Below, piece by piece: positions 8,763-17,036 of a stretch of 64,000 nucleotides of DNA. Origin of the DNA: Cytophagales bacterium (GTDB lineage: Bacteria > Bacteroidota > Bacteroidia > Cytophagales > Thermoflexibacteraceae); NCBI GenBank assembly GCA_013299115.1, contig JAAFKA010000010.1, forward strand, positions 106,888-170,887, read 5' to 3'. Each line of letters starts with the position of its first letter. Position 1 is the stretch's first letter. The notes under the pieces were generated by a model. The model was not told where the DNA came from. It searched no databases and saw nothing but the letters and a program-made list of their open reading frames with translations. The translations under genes were made by a program, and so were the position numbers.

Positions 8763-10769
8763 ATGCCAAAAAACTTATTCCTATTTGCTTTCTTGCTATT
8801 TTTTACGTCCTATTTTGGTCTTGCCCAAGACACTTTACCCACCGTTTTACAGCCTGATGTAAAAGAACTGTTGGAGGCAAAAGTGGAAGTCAATCAAGAG
8901 GAAGTTATCTCTACGGGGAGTTCCAAAGAAACTTTGTTGCGAGAAGCAGCGGGGATAATGTCGGTTATCAATGCCGAAACTATCCGCAATTTGGCAGTCC
9001 GTGATTTGCGAGAACTATTGCAAACGGTGGCGGGTTTTGATTTTGGGACAGAACCCTCCGAAGGCACTATTTCGGGCATTATGCGAGGCAATGGGGCTGC
9101 TTCGGGTGGGATACTGCTGATGATTGACGACATAATGATGAACGAAGTTGCTTATAATACCTATCTTTTCGCCAATCGTATTTCCTTAGACCACATAGAG
9201 AGAATAGAAATTATTAGAGGAGCAGGCTCTGTACGCTATGGCGGTTCGGCGGCTTTGGGTGTAATCAATGTGATAACCAAAAAGTATGAACAAGGCATTG
9301 GGACTACTGCCTCCGTACAGTCGGGCGTATCGGAAGGAGCTTTGTCGAGGAGTAATTTCTATTTTTCTACTGCCCAACGCTATAACAACAAGGTGGAAAT
9401 TTCGTTGGCTGCTTCGCGTGGCTACAACCGCCAAAGTAATTCCATAGATAAATTAACTATTGGTGGAATAGACAGAACTATCAGCTACCGAGATTCTGCT
9501 ATGAATACCAGCACCAATATTAGTTTGGGACTGAAATACAATGCCCTGAAAATCAATATAATGTATGACGAATTTGAAAATAAAACTTATTATGGTGATG
9601 GCAATCCTTATTTCAAAGGCGTATTTGCAACCATAGAAAATACGTTTCAATTAGGAAAAAAACTTACTTTTACGCCCTCCTACGCCTTGCGGGTACAAGA
9701 ACCTTGGAACTATAATAACATTGCAATAGGTGCTTATTACAATATATATGCAGTTAGGCACACCGCCAATGCTATTTTTCGCTATGCACCTCACCCACAC
9801 TTTAACATGATAGCAGGGCTAAGTTTTTTTGGAGACGACCTGCAAGGCAAAAGTTCTTTGCTTGTCTTTTCTAATGGCACAGGCAGAGCAAACCTCAATG
9901 ACATAGCCTTATTGAGTGAATTGGTCTATAATTCCAAATATGGTAACCTCATTGTTGGTGCAAGGTTAGACAAATACAGCAGTGCTACTTCGCCTGTTTT
10001 TATCCCTCGTTTTGCTTACACCAAAATTTTTGGTAATTTTCACGCCAAAGCCTTGTATAGTTTTGCGTTTAGAAACCCCTCACCCGCCGAAGCAGGTTAT
10101 GCAACAAAAGCCTTAGAACCGCAAAAATCGCAAAGTGCAGAGGTTGAAGTGGGCTACAAATGGAAAGATAGACTAACTTTGACTGCCAATTTGTTCAATA
10201 TTATTATTTCTGATATTATTGTCTTTACATTTGATAACCAACAATCGGACTATAAAAATCAAGGCTCTACGGGGACAAATGGTGTGGAATTGGAACTTAA
10301 GTACCAACACAAAAAGCTGTTTTTTAGGGGTAACTATGCCTATTATGCCACCAATTACAGCCAAGCGGGGTTGGCAAACTTGTTTTTTGGTGTGCCACTT
10401 GCCGAACAGACCAAAGAGATTATTGTGCCAACTAACGACCAGCAATTTTTGGGTTTTCCAAACCACAAGGTTACTGCCCAAATAGGCTATCGGTGGACAA
10501 ACAATTTTTCTACACAAGGCACTGCCATTGTGCATGGCACAAGAACCACCGCCTCGCAATATGAATTTTTGGAACTGCCCACAACAACGGTTTTAAATCT
10601 TAACCTTTCATACAGAAATTTTTTTATCAAAGGGCTAACCGTAGAGGCGGGGGTATATAATTTGCTCGACCAACGCAGCATAGTAGCAGCTTATTCAACA
10701 GGTGATGAAACCTATTATGTTTTAGACCCCAAAAGGGAGTTTATTATGAAGTTGAGGTATGGGTTGTAG
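8763..10769 (+). CDS. TonB-dependent outer-membrane receptor (paralogue 1)
   Basis: Outer-membrane active transporter: signal peptide (about 1-21, ending GLAQ), plug domain (about 45-175, with REAAGIMSVI, IRNLAVRDLRELLQ and IEIIRGAGSVRYGGSAALGV) and a 22-strand barrel ending in the beta-signal-like MKLRYGL. It has no N-terminal carboxypeptidase-like domain, so it is not a SusC protein; the plug resembles BtuB/CirA-type receptors. The substrate is unknown. ATG 8763 is chosen because a signal peptide starts there; a TTG 18 bases upstream is in frame. It is a close paralogue of the product at 17037: the segments LRELL..VAGFDF, NRI.LDHIE and YTKIFGNFHAKALYSFAFRNP are shared almost word for word. 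No SusD or TonB gene is adjacent. Confidence 0.93.
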   Translation: MPKNLFLFAFLLFFTSYFGLAQDTLPTVLQPDVKELLEAKVEVNQEEVISTGSSKETLLREAAGIMSVINAETIRNLAVRDLRELLQTVAGFDFGTEPSEGTISGIMRGNGAASGGILLMIDDIMMNEVAYNTYLFANRISLDHIERIEIIRGAGSVRYGGSAALGVINVITKKYEQGIGTTASVQSGVSEGALSRSNFYFSTAQRYNNKVEISLAASRGYNRQSNSIDKLTIGGIDRTISYRDSAMNTSTNISLGLKYNALKINIMYDEFENKTYYGDGNPYFKGVFATIENTFQLGKKLTFTPSYALRVQEPWNYNNIAIGAYYNIYAVRHTANAIFRYAPHPHFNMIAGLSFFGDDLQGKSSLLVFSNGTGRANLNDIALLSELVYNSKYGNLIVGARLDKYSSATSPVFIPRFAYTKIFGNFHAKALYSFAFRNPSPAEAGYATKALEPQKSQSAEVEVGYKWKDRLTLTANLFNIIISDIIVFTFDNQQSDYKNQGSTGTNGVELELKYQHKKLFFRGNYAYYATNYSQAGLANLFFGVPLAEQTKEIIVPTNDQQFLGFPNHKVTAQIGYRWTNNFSTQGTAIVHGTRTTASQYEFLELPTTTVLNLNLSYRNFFIKGLTVEAGVYNLLDQRSIVAAYSTGDETYYVLDPKREFIMKLRYGL

Positions 10770-10849
10770 GGTAGATTTTATCTATGAATGAGCTATTGCA
10801 ATAGGATTTTCACTACTTTTATTTATCTTGCCGTTTGAAAATTAGTATT

Positions 10850-11923
10850 ATGCAACTAAAAAGTATTTCTATAAAAAAATTTCAGAGCATCAAAGAAACT
10901 GCTATCCTAAATATTCCAGCCAATAATCAGTGGATTTTTATGACAGGAGAAAATGGCAAGGGGAAAACCAACCTTTTGCAAGCAATAGCTTTGGGTCTAA
11001 TGGGCTATGAAAATCATACCTATTCCTTTGCCAAAAAACGGAGTATAGAGATTATTAGCACCTTGCATAAAACAGCTACAACCGAAACAAGCAAACTAAC
11101 AACTTCTACAAAGCCTTTGGTGGCGATGGCTGCTTATGGTTCTTCTCGCCAAGACATAGCCCCCTATGACAATGACGAAGAGGCATTAAATAGTCCTACC
11201 TATAGCTTGTTCAGAACCAGAGGCTACTTAAAAAGTATAGAATTAGAATTAGCCAAATGGTATTTGAAACGGGAAATTAGCAATGAATTTAAAGAAAAAT
11301 ATGACAATGTGGTGGCGGTATTAAAAAAATTACTACCAAATATTGCAGAAATTACAATAGATATAAACAATAAAGACAAAGTAAAATATACAGAACAAGA
11401 CGAAAATGGAAAAACTTATCCACCTGTTTATTTTGCACAGTTGGCATCGGGTTTCAAGTCTATTATCAGCATTGTTGGCGATATGATTATTCGGTTTTTT
11501 GAGCAAACAAAAACAAATAATCCAGCAAAGTTTGAAGGTATTGTTATTATAGATGAATTGGATTTGCATTTACACCCTAATTTGCAGATGCAATTACCGA
11601 CCTTGCTATCAACAATTTTTCCACATATTCAATTTATTGTATCTACCCACAGCCCTATTCCTTTGTTGGGTGCAGTTCGCAATTCTGTATTTATCAACGT
11701 AACAAGAAATGCAAAAGATGGCACAATGGTTAGCAACCTTGACCACATAGATATTTTTAATCTTACGCCAAATACGATTTTGTCTTCGCCTTTGTTTGAA
11801 TTTAATACCATTTATCCGAAAAATCACAAACCCGAAGACAACATAAGAACAGAAGATTTATATGATGAGGTAAAACTCAATGATTTTTTGCGAAAAAGAT
11901 TAGAAAAATTTGTAAATTCTTAG
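10850..11923 (+). CDS. Septu-like AAA ATPase (PtuA-like)
   Basis: ABC/SMC-type ATPase of the OLD/AAA_21 class, the usual first gene of Septu anti-phage pairs, in which ATPase and HNH nuclease form one complex that degrades nucleic acid on infection. Walker A TGENGKGKTN (about residues 32-41), a signature-like LASGFKS (about 198), Walker B IVIIDELDLHLHP (about 232) and the H-loop STHSP are all present. At 357 aa it is shorter than many PtuA proteins, with a small insert between Walker A and the signature. The start is ATG 10850 (MQLKSISIKKFQSI); the TTG 15 bases upstream adds nothing family-like. The HNH gene begins 3 bases after its stop, implying translational coupling. A retron ATPase is the main alternative, but there is no reverse transcriptase here. 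Confidence 0.8.
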   Translation: MQLKSISIKKFQSIKETAILNIPANNQWIFMTGENGKGKTNLLQAIALGLMGYENHTYSFAKKRSIEIISTLHKTATTETSKLTTSTKPLVAMAAYGSSRQDIAPYDNDEEALNSPTYSLFRTRGYLKSIELELAKWYLKREISNEFKEKYDNVVAVLKKLLPNIAEITIDINNKDKVKYTEQDENGKTYPPVYFAQLASGFKSIISIVGDMIIRFFEQTKTNNPAKFEGIVIIDELDLHLHPNLQMQLPTLLSTIFPHIQFIVSTHSPIPLLGAVRNSVFINVTRNAKDGTMVSNLDHIDIFNLTPNTILSSPLFEFNTIYPKNHKPEDNIRTEDLYDEVKLNDFLRKRLEKFVNS

Positions 11924-11926
11924 GCT

Positions 11927-12832
11927 ATGGTAAAAGTAGAAAAAGACTTAAAAGTTATTCCGAATAGTTTGCAAGATGCTGATTGCAAGCATAATTTGAT
12001 AATTATTCTTGCAGCAGGTAATGGGGAAGCTATCAATGACAAGATTTACAAAGGTATCAAGAATAATACAAACTCAGATGGTTTTGGAGATGTGCAACAA
12101 GCCCTAAAAGACTTGTATCGCAATAAATGTGCGTATTGTGAAAGCCCCGAATTTAACCCACAGATAGAGCATTATAGACCGAAAAAGGGCTTAATGACTA
12201 AAAATAGTGCTTTGAAATGGAAAAAAGTAGAAACTCACAAAGGTTATTATTGGTTATGTTATGATTGGAGTAATTTAGTGCCTTCGTGTGCAAGTTGCAA
12301 CGGAATAGGGCGAGGCAAAGATGTAAAATTTCCATTGTTGAACGAAAGCAAACGGATTTTTAAGCCAACTGTTGATAACAATGCTATTGCTCTGAACGAA
12401 ATAGAAAAACCCTATTTGTTACACCCCGAAATTGACGAACCTAAAAACTTCTTTCGTTTTGATGACAAAGGTAATATTTTTGGGACAGACACAGCAGGCA
12501 GAGGGGAAATGACCATAGAAATTTGTTGGCTACGGGCTAACGAAACTTTGAGATTTAACAGAAAAGACCAAGTTTTTGATTACTATACAGATGCCCTAAT
12601 TGCAGCACTAAATTTGTCTGATGTTGTTGCTAAACAGGGTTTAATCAAAAAAATTATTGAAAAATTATATAGAGATTTACACAACCCTGAAAAATCTTTT
12701 CGGTTGTATCGTTGGTATTTCTATACACATTTCAAAGAGTTTTTGGCTATTTCTTTGCTCCCACAACCAGAAATAGATTTTATTCTGGGGATTTATGAGG
12801 AGGTTTATGAAGAAAATAGTGAAGCAAAATGA
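11927..12832 (+). CDS. Septu-like HNH endonuclease (PtuB-like, TIGR02646 type)
   Basis: HNH nuclease partner of the ATPase just upstream. The metal/zinc signature is complete: CAYC (Cys68, Cys71), IEHYRPKKG (His82), YDWSNLVPSCASC (Asn116, Cys121, Cys124). The motif spelling EHYRPK plus a four-Cys zinc site is typical of the TIGR02646/PtuB family. The protein is 301 aa, longer than short PtuB forms; residues 135-301 have no motif I recognise and may contact the ATPase. The 3-base gap to the ATPase gene supports a two-gene module. The next gene on the same strand starts 9 bases after this stop. Codon use looks like the neighbours, so a recent transfer is not obvious. Confidence 0.8.
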   Translation: MVKVEKDLKVIPNSLQDADCKHNLIIILAAGNGEAINDKIYKGIKNNTNSDGFGDVQQALKDLYRNKCAYCESPEFNPQIEHYRPKKGLMTKNSALKWKKVETHKGYYWLCYDWSNLVPSCASCNGIGRGKDVKFPLLNESKRIFKPTVDNNAIALNEIEKPYLLHPEIDEPKNFFRFDDKGNIFGTDTAGRGEMTIEICWLRANETLRFNRKDQVFDYYTDALIAALNLSDVVAKQGLIKKIIEKLYRDLHNPEKSFRLYRWYFYTHFKEFLAISLLPQPEIDFILGIYEEVYEENSEAK

Positions 12833-12841
12833 AAACATAGC

Positions 12842-15442
12842 ATGAAAAACACTCTACCATATTTTCTCCTCCTCTGTTTTTGCTTTTTGGCAATGCAGAT
12901 GAGCCACGCCCAACAAAATAATACTGCCCTTTGGAAACAATCCTTAGCGGAGGCTGAACAACAGGGCAACACGAGCCAAATTGTAAACATTGCCAACCAA
13001 TTAGCAGCGTTTTATGTGCAGCAAAAAGATTATGCTGCTGCCTTGCCACACACTTTGACTGCCTTAAAAAGTGCCGAAAGTTTGAGCAAATCACCTGAAA
13101 ATGATAAAAAAGTTGCTGAATTGCATTTTTTGCTTGCCAATATCTACAAAAATCAAAAGGCGTATAGCCAAAGTTTAGTACATTTGCAAAAAGCACAACC
13201 TGTTTACCAAAACTCTGTCCGCCAAACCGAATGGACAAAGGAAATGGCTGTTTGCTATGCTTTGCAAAAAGATTATGCCAATGCCGAAAAACATTATGCG
13301 GACTTGTTGCCAATAGCCCAACAAAATAAAGACACAAACACCGAAGTTTTGGCTTTGTCTAATTTAGTCAGCCTTTGTTCGGCACAAAAAAAATATACAG
13401 CAGCTACGGAATATTCCCAAAAATTGGTGGCTTTTTATGAAAAAACGGAGGCAAACAACCCAAACAAAAAAGACGAAAAAACTACCGAAAATTTGGCTTT
13501 GGGCTACCAAAACACAGGCTATTTGTTTCGCCAACAAGGAGATTTGAAAAACTCTGCCTTGTATTTGAACAAAGCTATTGAAAAATTTAGCCAACAGAAC
13601 CAAGAAAATAGTACGGTTGTCAATAACATGGCGGTTACGTATTCTATGCTCGGCAATTTTGCTGCCGCCGATGCCTATTACAAAAAGGCAATAGAGTTGG
13701 GTAGCAAAAGCAAAAATCTCACAGACCTTGCGACTGCCTACAATTTGGCTGCGGGCAATGATTTAGTCCGCAAACGGAGTTTTGATGCCATTTCCCTCGC
13801 CAATAAATCTATTGAAGTTGCCAAACCTATCAACGCCTACAAAGCATTGAGTGATGCGTATTTGGTGCTAAATAATGCTTATACGCAGCAAGGTGATTTT
13901 AAGCAAGCCCAAGAAAATTTTAAATTGGCGGAGGACTACCGCAAATTATTGGAGGCACAAGCAGCCAAACAAAAAGAGGACAACCAAAAAGCACAGGCAG
14001 CTACGCAACAAACCGAAAATGATTTGTTGTTGGCAATGGCGGACAAGGAAAAGCAAAACTTGACCTTAAAACAAATGGCGTTGGAGGCTCAAAAGCAAGA
14101 ACAGGCTTTGCAACTTTTGCAACAAGAAAAAAACTTGCAAACAGCCAAACTAAAAAATGAACAATTAGCCAAAGAAACTGCCGAACAGCAGCTAAAACTT
14201 GCCCAACAAAGACTGGAAACAGAGAGAAAAAACCAAGAAATTGCACGTTTGGAACAACAAAAGCAACTGCAAAATCTGGAAATAGAGAAAAAACAAGCCC
14301 AACAAGAGGAGCAAAAAAAGGCGTTGGAATTAGAAAAAAATAGAAATCAGTTGTTAGAAACCAACCGAAAAGTGCAAGATTTGGAATTGAAGGAGGGCAA
14401 AAACAGAGAACAGTTGGCATATTGGGCTATTATTGGTGCTTTTTTGATTGTGGCTATTGTGGCAGTGGCTTTGTGGCGAAACCATAAGCAAAACAAATTA
14501 TTGAGAATACAGCAAGCAGAGATTGGTGAGAAAAATGCAGAATTGCAAGCCTCCGAAGAAGAACTGCGACAAAATGCAGATATGTTGGTGGCAATGAATG
14601 ATAATTTGTCCGAAACTTTGGGGCAGGTGCAGGAGCAAAAAGTGATTATAGAAAAGAAAAACGGCGACATTGTGGCTTCTATCAACTATGCGTTGCGGAT
14701 TCAAAAAGCTATTTTGCCACCGTTGAGCCAAATACAGGCTGAGTTTCCCGAAAGTTTTGTGTTCTACAAACCTCGCGATATTGTGAGTGGAGATTTTTAT
14801 TGGTTTGCCACACTGCCCGAAAAAACTATTTTGGTGGCTGCCGACTGCACAGGACATGGTGTTTCAGGTGCTTTTATGACCATGATTGGCAACAATATGC
14901 TCAACCAAATCATAGAGGAGCAAAACATTACCGAGCCAGACGAAATCCTTAACCAAGTGCCAGCCTTGCTCCTCAAAATTCTATCTTCTTCCGAAAATAA
15001 GATGAAAGACGGTATGGATTTGGCTATTTTATCGGTTGCCAAACCCAAACAACAAGATGCAACCACGCCCATACCCGTTAGCTATGCAGGGGCAATGATA
15101 CCTTTGTATTACGTTGAAAATCAAGAACTTAAAGAAATTAAAGCCGACAAAATGCCGATTGGAATTAGCAAAAATGAAGGGTTTAGATACAAAAAACACA
15201 GCTTGGCGGTGCAAAGTGGCACCAGTTTCTATTTGGCTTCTGATGGCTACCAAGACCAATTTGGTGGCGAGGCTAATCGCCGTTTTATGAAACGCCAAGT
15301 GCGTGAGTTGCTGCTGTCTATTCACGCAAAACCTATGGCAGACCAGCAAATTCTTGTTGAAAATACGATTAGGGACTGGCAAGACGCAGGCAATGAAAAC
15401 CAAACTGATGATATGATGGTGGTGGGAATAAAGGTTGGGTAG
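12842..15442 (+). CDS. TPR - coiled coil - transmembrane - SpoIIE/PP2C-type phosphatase
   Basis: Second membrane-bound serine phosphatase of the window. Signal peptide (1-23, ending SHAQQ), TPR repeats (about 30-370), a long Q/K/E-rich coiled coil (about 375-515), one membrane helix (about 522-543, WAIIGAFLIVAIVAVALW), a second coiled coil (about 550-605), then the phosphatase domain (about 615-866) with SGDFYWF (near 650), ADCTGHGVSGAFMTM (near 667), DGMDLAI and NQTDDMMVVGI. It has the architecture of the product at 1212 without the GAF domain. It starts only 9 bases after the HNH gene, so it may be co-transcribed with the Septu-like pair; whether it belongs to that system functionally is open, since the paralogue has no such neighbour. 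Confidence 0.87.
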   Translation: MKNTLPYFLLLCFCFLAMQMSHAQQNNTALWKQSLAEAEQQGNTSQIVNIANQLAAFYVQQKDYAAALPHTLTALKSAESLSKSPENDKKVAELHFLLANIYKNQKAYSQSLVHLQKAQPVYQNSVRQTEWTKEMAVCYALQKDYANAEKHYADLLPIAQQNKDTNTEVLALSNLVSLCSAQKKYTAATEYSQKLVAFYEKTEANNPNKKDEKTTENLALGYQNTGYLFRQQGDLKNSALYLNKAIEKFSQQNQENSTVVNNMAVTYSMLGNFAAADAYYKKAIELGSKSKNLTDLATAYNLAAGNDLVRKRSFDAISLANKSIEVAKPINAYKALSDAYLVLNNAYTQQGDFKQAQENFKLAEDYRKLLEAQAAKQKEDNQKAQAATQQTENDLLLAMADKEKQNLTLKQMALEAQKQEQALQLLQQEKNLQTAKLKNEQLAKETAEQQLKLAQQRLETERKNQEIARLEQQKQLQNLEIEKKQAQQEEQKKALELEKNRNQLLETNRKVQDLELKEGKNREQLAYWAIIGAFLIVAIVAVALWRNHKQNKLLRIQQAEIGEKNAELQASEEELRQNADMLVAMNDNLSETLGQVQEQKVIIEKKNGDIVASINYALRIQKAILPPLSQIQAEFPESFVFYKPRDIVSGDFYWFATLPEKTILVAADCTGHGVSGAFMTMIGNNMLNQIIEEQNITEPDEILNQVPALLLKILSSSENKMKDGMDLAILSVAKPKQQDATTPIPVSYAGAMIPLYYVENQELKEIKADKMPIGISKNEGFRYKKHSLAVQSGTSFYLASDGYQDQFGGEANRRFMKRQVRELLLSIHAKPMADQQILVENTIRDWQDAGNENQTDDMMVVGIKVG

Positions 15443-15488
15443 TTTTTGTGTGAAATATTTTTTAAAAATTTAGTTATTACTAAACTTT

Positions 15489-15884
15489 ATGCCTAAATTT
15501 GAACTCCAAAAGATAGATGCTATTGTTGGCAAGCAAGCATTTTATAAATTGCTGAAAGATGGTAATTGTGAGTTTGACGAATTTGTTGCACAAATTAAAG
15601 CAGAAGGAAGTTTTGATAAAGAAATTACAAAAATTTATGCCTTAATGCAGCAAATAGTAGAACTCAAAACTTTGCCACAAGAAAAATTTAAAGAACTCCC
15701 AAATCCGAAATCAGAGATTAAGGAGTATGAAATCAAAACCAAACATTTAAGGGTTTATTTATTTCATCAGGCAAATACAGGCAAAATAATTGTTACAGGT
15801 GGCAAAAAAACTACACAAGACCAAGACATTGCACATTTCAGAGAAACCAAAAAGAAGTATTTGGAAAACTTAAAAACTAAATAA
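15489..15884 (+). CDS. HigB/RelE-superfamily toxin of a probable toxin-antitoxin-chaperone operon
   Basis: Small basic protein (131 aa) placed directly before an XRE antitoxin gene, the HigBA order. The C-terminal half (KHLRVYLFHQANTGKIIVTG, then QDIAHFRETKKKY) fits the beta-sheet core and terminal helix of RelE/HigB (Gp49-like) ribosome-dependent mRNA interferases. I assign the fold by pattern and context; catalytic residues vary in this family and I cannot confirm activity. Toxin-first order with a 28-base gap to the antitoxin gene is typical of higBA. Together with the third gene at 16279 the set looks like a TAC module. It starts 46 bases after the phosphatase gene, so it probably has its own promoter. 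Confidence 0.68.
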   Translation: MPKFELQKIDAIVGKQAFYKLLKDGNCEFDEFVAQIKAEGSFDKEITKIYALMQQIVELKTLPQEKFKELPNPKSEIKEYEIKTKHLRVYLFHQANTGKIIVTGGKKTTQDQDIAHFRETKKKYLENLKTK

Positions 15885-15912
15885 ACAAAATAGCTTAAAC
15901 AAAACTAAAAAA

Positions 15913-16266
15913 ATGACAAGAGAAGAACTTTTGCAATCAGAAGAATACTGGCTGACAAGCATACAAACGGATTTGTTTAACGAATTGCATAGCTACATGG
16001 AAACTCACAACCTTAATCGTACACAATTAGCTGCACATTTGGGCGTAAGCAAGGGCTATGTAACGCAAGTTTTGAGTGGAGATTTTGACCATAGACTTTC
16101 AAAATTGATAGAACTTTCTCTGGCTATTGGCAAAGTTCCTGTTTTGCAGTTTAAAAATTTGGCTGAGGTTTTGCAAAAAGAAAAGCAAACCAAATTCACA
16201 ATCCTTTTCAATAAATCTTTCAATAGTTTTAATACAGAAAAGACACCAACACTAAAAATAGCTTAA
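15913..16266 (+). CDS. HigA-type XRE-family antitoxin with C-terminal extension
   Basis: Helix-turn-helix antitoxin (117 aa) expected to bind the upstream toxin and repress the operon. The HTH is clear at about residues 32-75 (TQLAAHLGVSKGYVTQVLSG). After the HTH about 40 residues follow, ending in an aromatic and serine/lysine-rich tail (FTILFNKSFNSFNTEKTP). In chaperone-dependent HigA antitoxins such a tail is the chaperone-addiction (ChAD) segment, and a SecB-like gene follows 12 bases downstream, so I infer the same role here. The N-terminus (EYWLTSIQTDLFNELHSYM) is a helical segment often seen in these regulators. Confidence 0.8.
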   Translation: MTREELLQSEEYWLTSIQTDLFNELHSYMETHNLNRTQLAAHLGVSKGYVTQVLSGDFDHRLSKLIELSLAIGKVPVLQFKNLAEVLQKEKQTKFTILFNKSFNSFNTEKTPTLKIA

Positions 16267-16278
16267 AACTATCGTACA

Positions 16279-16686
16279 ATGAATGTAGATATATCCTTAG
16301 CAAGTATTGAGGAAACAGAATTTTTTTATAAAAACTCTATTCTCAATGTTGCCAATTTTGATGCAGATGTCCTACAAATGCACGTTAATTTGCTAAAAAA
16401 TATTGATTTAAGCCAAAACTTTGTAAATATTCTTACCATTGTAACTTATACTTACAATGAGCAGGAAGCACTACGTTTGCAAGTCAAGATTGATTTTGCT
16501 TTGCCACAACTGCCCGAAATTATTACACAAAACGCAAATGGCTGGCAACTTCCCGAAGCCATTGATACCGTCTTACAAAGCATTAGTTACTCTACTGTTC
16601 GTGGTTTTTTGGCTGCCAAAACGCAAGGTTTGCCACTTCATAAGTTTTATATGCCGATTGTAGACCCACAACAGTTTGTGAATTAA
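16279..16686 (+). CDS. SecB-like chaperone, third gene of a probable TAC module
   Basis: Protein of 135 aa that lines up with the SecB fold: an N-terminal strand region, two beta segments (FVNILTIVTYTYNEQEALRL, VKIDFALPQLPEII), then a helix and proline motif (STVRGFLAAKTQG, HKFYMPIVDPQQF) matching SecB YAREcI..lv..gtFPqlnLaPvnfdaLF. Solitary SecB-like proteins beside HigBA form toxin-antitoxin-chaperone systems (known example: Rv1955-Rv1957 of Mycobacterium tuberculosis), where the chaperone folds and protects the antitoxin. Spacing of 12 bases after the antitoxin gene supports one operon. The assignment rests on a pattern I read by eye, not on a profile search. It is followed by a large palindrome that may end transcription. 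Confidence 0.6.
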   Translation: MNVDISLASIEETEFFYKNSILNVANFDADVLQMHVNLLKNIDLSQNFVNILTIVTYTYNEQEALRLQVKIDFALPQLPEIITQNANGWQLPEAIDTVLQSISYSTVRGFLAAKTQGLPLHKFYMPIVDPQQFVN

Positions 16687-16698
16687 GAAAAAAATAAT

Positions 16699-16810
16699 TG
16701 TTTAGGTACGTTGGCAATGGTCGCAGCCCTTGACAATCGTACCACGTTTTTTATACGATTGTCAAGGGCTGTGACCATTGCCAACCCATAAAAAGTGGAG
16801 TACCTAAACA
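16699..16810. repeat. Long compound palindrome downstream of the TAC operon
   Basis: Inner arms 16710-16741 and 16754-16785 (32 bases each, beginning gttggcaatggtcg) pair with one mismatch around a 12-base loop containing a T-run. Outer arms tgtttaggtac (16699-16709) and gtacctaaaca (16800-16810) pair perfectly, with 14 unpaired bases on the right side only. The rest of the 350-base gap to the next gene (16687-17036) shows no gene. It could be a terminator, a REP/MITE-type element, or both. Confidence 0.8.
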
Positions 16811-17036
16811 GTTACGAAAAAAAATAACTACCAAAACTAACAGGGGAAGTTCTTAGGAAAAACACTTTATACTTTCCAAGTTTTAAAAACTTGATAGATA
16901 TTTTTGTTTTGTTTTTCGTATATTTGTGTAAACCAAATTTGCTGGTTAGTAAAACAAGTGTGGGAAATGAAAGAAGATATGCAGAAGTTTGATTTTATGA
17001 TGAGTTATTAGTAAATATACGTAAAAAATTGAACCA

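Noticed and set aside
10850..12832. Retron system around the ATPase/HNH pair.
   Set aside because: No reverse transcriptase gene and no msr/msd-like inverted repeats flank the pair.
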